DNA of 64,000 bases from contig JABSSW010000052.1 of the NCBI GenBank assembly GCA_018902385.1, forward strand, positions 1 through 64,000, read 5' to 3'. Source of the DNA: Physcia stellaris (taxonomy: Eukaryota; Ascomycota; Lecanoromycetes; Caliciales; Physciaceae). Positions 61,901 through 64,000 of the stretch are shown in pieces; position 1 is the stretch's first letter, and the number at the start of each line of letters is the position of its first letter. Below the pieces are notes generated by a model. It worked only from the letters and a program-made list of their open reading frames with translations. It ran no database searches and had not been told where the DNA came from. Made by a program: the position numbers and the translations under genes.

Positions 61901-64000
61901 GACAAAACAGGTGACGAGATTGCAGCTCTGCATATACCTCCCATTGATAGCCACCTCGAGCTCGAATTGGATCCTCAACAGCGCTCAGTAGTGCTCAACA
62001 CGACTATAGAAGCAATAAAACTAGAGGCGTCCGCTCTGCACACCTTGCTGGTCACGTTCTCACGCCCCGAGATTGCTAACCTTCCTAAGAGCATTGATCG
62101 CGAAATACGGTTAATTCAGAATAGCAATCAACATCTTTTCGGAGCCGCAGACGGTGATAGTCAGAAAACCCCTTCGGAAACCCCCATCCTATACGATGCG
62201 TGCATCATTGCCGTTGGCCTCAGCATCTTCGCCAGAAGTCCTCTCTCTTCTGTCAATGCTCGAGAGGGTCACCTTGACTTCAGCCTTGGCTGTGTTCAGG
62301 CCAAAGCGTCCAATAGAGATGTTAGCAGCGGAGTGCTTCTTCCATTTATTGAAGTCGATGTACGCTTAAATAGCATACAGGCGGCTTTGGAGCGAGTGGA
62401 GAGCGCTGCCAAAATCCCCAGTGGCAACATCATCGTCTCGGCCTTCTTCAAAAGTACGTCTGAAGCCAGTCATACTGGTGAAGCCATACGCGCATTACAG
62501 CTCCGAATCAACAAGTTCGAAATCAACATGTACGCAGAAACAGCGCCCGTCATTGTAGATATTGTTGGACATCTACAAGACACGCTCAAAACGATAGACC
62601 TAACATCTGAGTTCAAGTCACTGAAAAGCATCCGGCGGCCCAAGTCGCGCAGTGCCATCAGCACTCCCTTACCAGAGCGAAGTGCTAGCCCAGACGATGA
62701 TGACTCCATTCCAACCTCCCTTTTCGGGGCTATGTACTCACTAGAGATGACCAACATTCGCCTGAGCTGGATTATTGGTTCGTCCACACCAATGTCGCCA
62801 GGGCGGGAGGCAGAAGACCTGGTCTTGTCTTTCAGCAGGGTCGACCTCTCAACCAGACGAGACAACGCGGCTCGGCTTTTGATTGAGAATTTCCAGATGC
62901 AGATAGTACCTAGTTCCAAAGCTTCGATGGGTCGGTCGCAGAATTCTGCGCTTCTGCCAGAGGTGGTCTTCAATGTCGCGTATCTTTCTACAGGTAAAGA
63001 CCGTCGACTTGCATTCCAAGCCGCCGGAAAGTCTCTCGACCTTCGGCTGACCTCGAAGTTCATTCTACCTGCAAGCGACTTGAGACGGTCTATTGCCTTT
63101 GCAGTCCAAGAGGTACGGACTGCAACCGCGGATTGGAAAGCTTCCGCGGCCGAGAAGGGCAACCAGACTAGACAGCTACTGGGCGGCAAGAAATTTGCTT
63201 CAATACTAGTGGATGCAGACTTCGCAGGTGCTGTTGTTTACATTGAGGGACGCAACATCGGCGATCGCCAGTTCATGGACTCAAGCAGGGAAGATGGTGG
63301 AAGGATCCCACAGCATGGACGCTACAACCAGTTTACCCCAGACAATTCCAACAGTAGTACAAAGCTACAGTCGCCAGGGCTAGCTTTCAAGATTGAGTAC
63401 AGGCATGGTGGTGCTGACCAAGAGTCATTGAACGCAGAAATCAAGGTGGATGCGTCGAACAATACCCTGCACCCGACGGTAGTGCCGCTCATTATGGAGA
63501 TCTCCTCGAGCGTCAAGGAAATGATGGGAGAGTCCAGTCAACTCGAACAGTCTCCAAAGGCAAGATCTGCTCCATCAAAATTAATGGAAGATGACAGACT
63601 GCGCTCAGCTGATCCGAGTGCCGTATTCGGGAAGATGAAAGTCAACTTTGGGCTGAGGATCTGTAAGCAAGAGTTCAGTCTCAGCTGTCAACCTTGGGCA
63701 AAGGTGGCCGCTACAGCTCGTTTCGAAGACATCTACGTGACTCTCAACACAATTCAGTCAGCGGATCATGGACAATTCTTTACAGTCTCCACTGTATTCA
63801 CAAAACCTGCGCTTTCTGTGCAGCACGCCTACTCGCGAGAGCCTACTGGTAGCCTCAATGTGGAATCGGTCTTTGTATCATTGATGAGCAGCAAGCATGT
63901 CAGTGCTGCCAATGGTTTATCTGTCATCCTCAAGATCAGTCCGATGAACCTTCAGGTCAATGCAAGGCAACTGCAAGATGTTCTGCTGTTCCGTGAGATA
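55946..64000 (+). CDS. CSF1: Csf1/BLTP1-type bridge-like lipid transfer protein (5' part)
   Basis: Open without interruption from the ATG (GATCATGG context) to the window edge: 2,685 codons, the frame checked at many points. Yeast Csf1 has about 2,960 residues, so a few hundred are missing on the right. Residues about 22-40 form one membrane helix (LVIGLIVTLFFLFYFN) followed by YAIRKYTWYKYR, VDVQALQIS and GRVFFKGFRYHG, the family's N-terminal chorein-like signature. The rest is the expected repeating beta-rich groove with a Ser/Pro-rich insert at about 1,165-1,310. The family forms rod-shaped lipid conduits anchored in the ER at contact sites; in yeast Csf1 supports lipid supply for GPI-anchor synthesis and cold tolerance. 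Function here is inferred from homology. Confidence 0.93.
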   Translation, partial: MATHEIEPRRLLPDSRFNWVYPVDLVIGLIVTLFFLFYFNRVFGSVVAYAIRKYTWYKYRIYVDVQALQISFLAGRVFFKGFRYHGHNETILINDGYITWRYWLRRAREVGCISLLKHGLGTDSGAQQNHGLEENTERKALNNLPCRIKAKIRGVEWFIYNRSPAYDSILENISPKQSSSDTKNDGSARKRARLNKSNYPSKEEHQQNIGSPTESSWSSHSEQAFEPTATKSTVSSKPVSGLSQTEQSSDLPLMLQILPIKVECSKGAIVMGNQHTRSILTAKFDSATGLIDAQKASSSLDQYKQLIDLDFIDPVIQLKPNRAFSNGQLAEVAKRDAASHPSKDVRKAHINPESRGPDGSLWSSLGGLLRRLGGSGTSLSHNRVRKPKASEKEGIPGEYRWLGLTRYMDDEDDLIEQQRWKAVEYARFETIVDSPGISMSIHWDVAGRVPRRQASSPDTVGIDINGDEPPDWSIDLRIRGGDIHYGPWADRQRTDLQNAFFPTLYKNAAPAPIIPRGEQRISTVFKLVLEVEKATKLILHTREESKDWRWRGQPTSDHARDAKLKTKKHRGKKKEKANLSPEIRPYGWLDLQVMPDSTMNFTMDLVARPNGYKNRIELDLRGPEMASSVNHELLWRSKSQIISCDLSNPLEWNTLRQWYINIQSDALEVFLLRDHIFLLTDLINDWASGPPGDYYTFVPFKYLINLQLTSFRLYVNANDSNIINNPTDVNDNTFIVVWGEHLNADLTIPIEHYQPPRNAIPFDVDARDGGFELCTPQWNTQHSFLKDKAVASLNELRINGSYNYASTTSPALTDILLMEVYGDSPRIQMYGFLIRYLMKIKDNYFGEDFHFRTLEEYKTQVAAKEQNGNANVDSNQHTKISNDLDVILKVSADNLCGVLPTGLYAAGLGITLDIASLCGDLRFTNYYMDVGVTFSPISMAYAKSTTLENSPEDIESNTQVFIDGLYLYGHRLFGLPPAEPTYVCNWDFDVGSIHGECDPLFLQGLLLGVRCFGFSFDDIENALPPLNPPIIHDVTFLRLRVQPILVWLRTDLAAFQLGMQSVELDYNDWAMDQYSAKLSVQITELVVAIVDDKRSPLDRANEDLQRTTQAYLQTTVNLRMLTRKMMSEQDRQLQQSHIRLQDVRTYRTPWLVHNIDQPTLQAPSVPRSKIRPPAMQFPQMPEPLNRGHNVNSGFFSTSSISGRSKTSSGLSSRKSSFLTDRSARAGNTSQSARRRISSPENKPFQYAHNSPWPPDVSHDPSPRNQRDSLTPQGITSSSPYQTPHFPLHNLNPILQDVPTASKGDRPSPVRRLGSVPLELQHQDQSIAKSTIMIDLTPGVSALCTPTALSHILNLLSELQVDTVESLLDDLQIDAMAETSVSTQRSHKRSENITEFNIRIPSLQARFLTEPTGYAPSASTSSGLCLGFERLEVNARMWKGRVADQLGETSDQSSAHVSLGQIDLSLLSKFRDSPHIERLLSCTMTDVVLWAAKRETLCGQFTFRDTDMVAMNKGFSDVLPSALQAIAALSTMAEIQTEMTERGKIRFQLLVLSVILAGEEVPDPPFLTRASYVLRSANNHLRSSDSWKLMARLRYILQSLPTATHTDIVNRCLGQATGCPEDAGIRVAESLAHWRAWDATQVKQSLLMRKIYGSSGESSEIREGVTTPVKGSVHGGSLRVVLLTSGGQSSILIEKFEIALLHNQPAAATGGFIDPETFSVGDSVLQVHCDRFAISLNWDLCELVDTALEIPFDQLRSSPNKASNPSAITRKGKIHLVASSTISIIDFESVNFRTTFLCQGLKASTLLCRTASGQSINLMINADAATSEVQSHSQVLTRLKIQRPSIYCCTDNDTHGAKKDQVWKVATSCSSVSFKALQGPLLILEVVDLTLRHEVSQAMQVAQDVRKRIGQNQHSTPKSVEPAATRAHVTIFVDSYLLGLTILPTLIYRISGEGARTTIQYGLRDASETLIDFELQDHVHAFRTQRDKTGDEIAALHIPPIDSHLELELDPQQRSVVLNTTIEAIKLEASALHTLLVTFSRPEIANLPKSIDREIRLIQNSNQHLFGAADGDSQKTPSETPILYDACIIAVGLSIFARSPLSSVNAREGHLDFSLGCVQAKASNRDVSSGVLLPFIEVDVRLNSIQAALERVESAAKIPSGNIIVSAFFKSTSEASHTGEAIRALQLRINKFEINMYAETAPVIVDIVGHLQDTLKTIDLTSEFKSLKSIRRPKSRSAISTPLPERSASPDDDDSIPTSLFGAMYSLEMTNIRLSWIIGSSTPMSPGREAEDLVLSFSRVDLSTRRDNAARLLIENFQMQIVPSSKASMGRSQNSALLPEVVFNVAYLSTGKDRRLAFQAAGKSLDLRLTSKFILPASDLRRSIAFAVQEVRTATADWKASAAEKGNQTRQLLGGKKFASILVDADFAGAVVYIEGRNIGDRQFMDSSREDGGRIPQHGRYNQFTPDNSNSSTKLQSPGLAFKIEYRHGGADQESLNAEIKVDASNNTLHPTVVPLIMEISSSVKEMMGESSQLEQSPKARSAPSKLMEDDRLRSADPSAVFGKMKVNFGLRICKQEFSLSCQPWAKVAATARFEDIYVTLNTIQSADHGQFFTVSTVFTKPALSVQHAYSREPTGSLNVESVFVSLMSSKHVSAANGLSVILKISPMNLQVNARQLQDVLLFREI

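Noticed and set aside
46531-64000. Secondary-metabolite gene cluster
   Set aside because: The ThDP enzyme and the membrane protein might suggest one, but there is no backbone synthase, regulator or tailoring set. The genes look like unrelated housekeeping genes.

Overview
The window comes from a filamentous ascomycete (Pezizomycotina). The support is short introns of about 48-65 nt (one of 112) with GT..AG ends, a head-to-head pair of myosin-motor chitin synthases, a Csf1-type giant protein, and a large repeat block that looks mutated in the manner of repeat-induced point mutation (RIP). The class or species cannot be fixed from the sequence.

Bases 1 to about 32,770 form an AT-rich block of old, broken LTR retrotransposons. 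I recognise: Gypsy copy A on the minus strand, running off the left edge; a Copia fossil D on the minus strand; a Gypsy fragment E on the plus strand; Gypsy copy B on the plus strand, same family as A, inserted into E; a second Gypsy family C on the minus strand with 183-184 bp LTRs; and a short, less mutated fragment F of the A/B family. The dinucleotide pattern is striking. GG/CC is almost absent and AG/CT nearly so, while CpG and CpA are plentiful. This differs from the textbook CpA-to-TpA RIP signature and is the main candidate for something undescribed.

At about 32,770 the composition switches sharply to ordinary gene-rich DNA. In order: class V chitin synthase with motor domain (minus, three exons); a 1.4 kb divergent promoter; class VI/VII chitin synthase with a reduced motor domain (plus, four exons); a TatD/Scn1-type metallohydrolase (plus); a pyroglutamyl-peptidase I gene (minus) interrupted by an in-frame TGA before its catalytic histidine; a 1.7 kb gap with a 60 bp tandem repeat; a thiamine-diphosphate enzyme (minus) whose start codon is split by an intron; a seven-exon DUF300/TMEM184 membrane protein (minus) with an 18-nt exon; and the first 2,685 codons of a Csf1/BLTP1-type bridge-like lipid transfer protein (plus), which runs off the right edge.

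The two chitin synthases are the clearest functional unit. They share one intergenic region and probably act together in cell-wall synthesis at hyphal tips. The other genes look like housekeeping genes without an evident shared pathway. Exon joins were worked out by hand from splice signals, reading-frame phase and protein motifs; no database search was possible.
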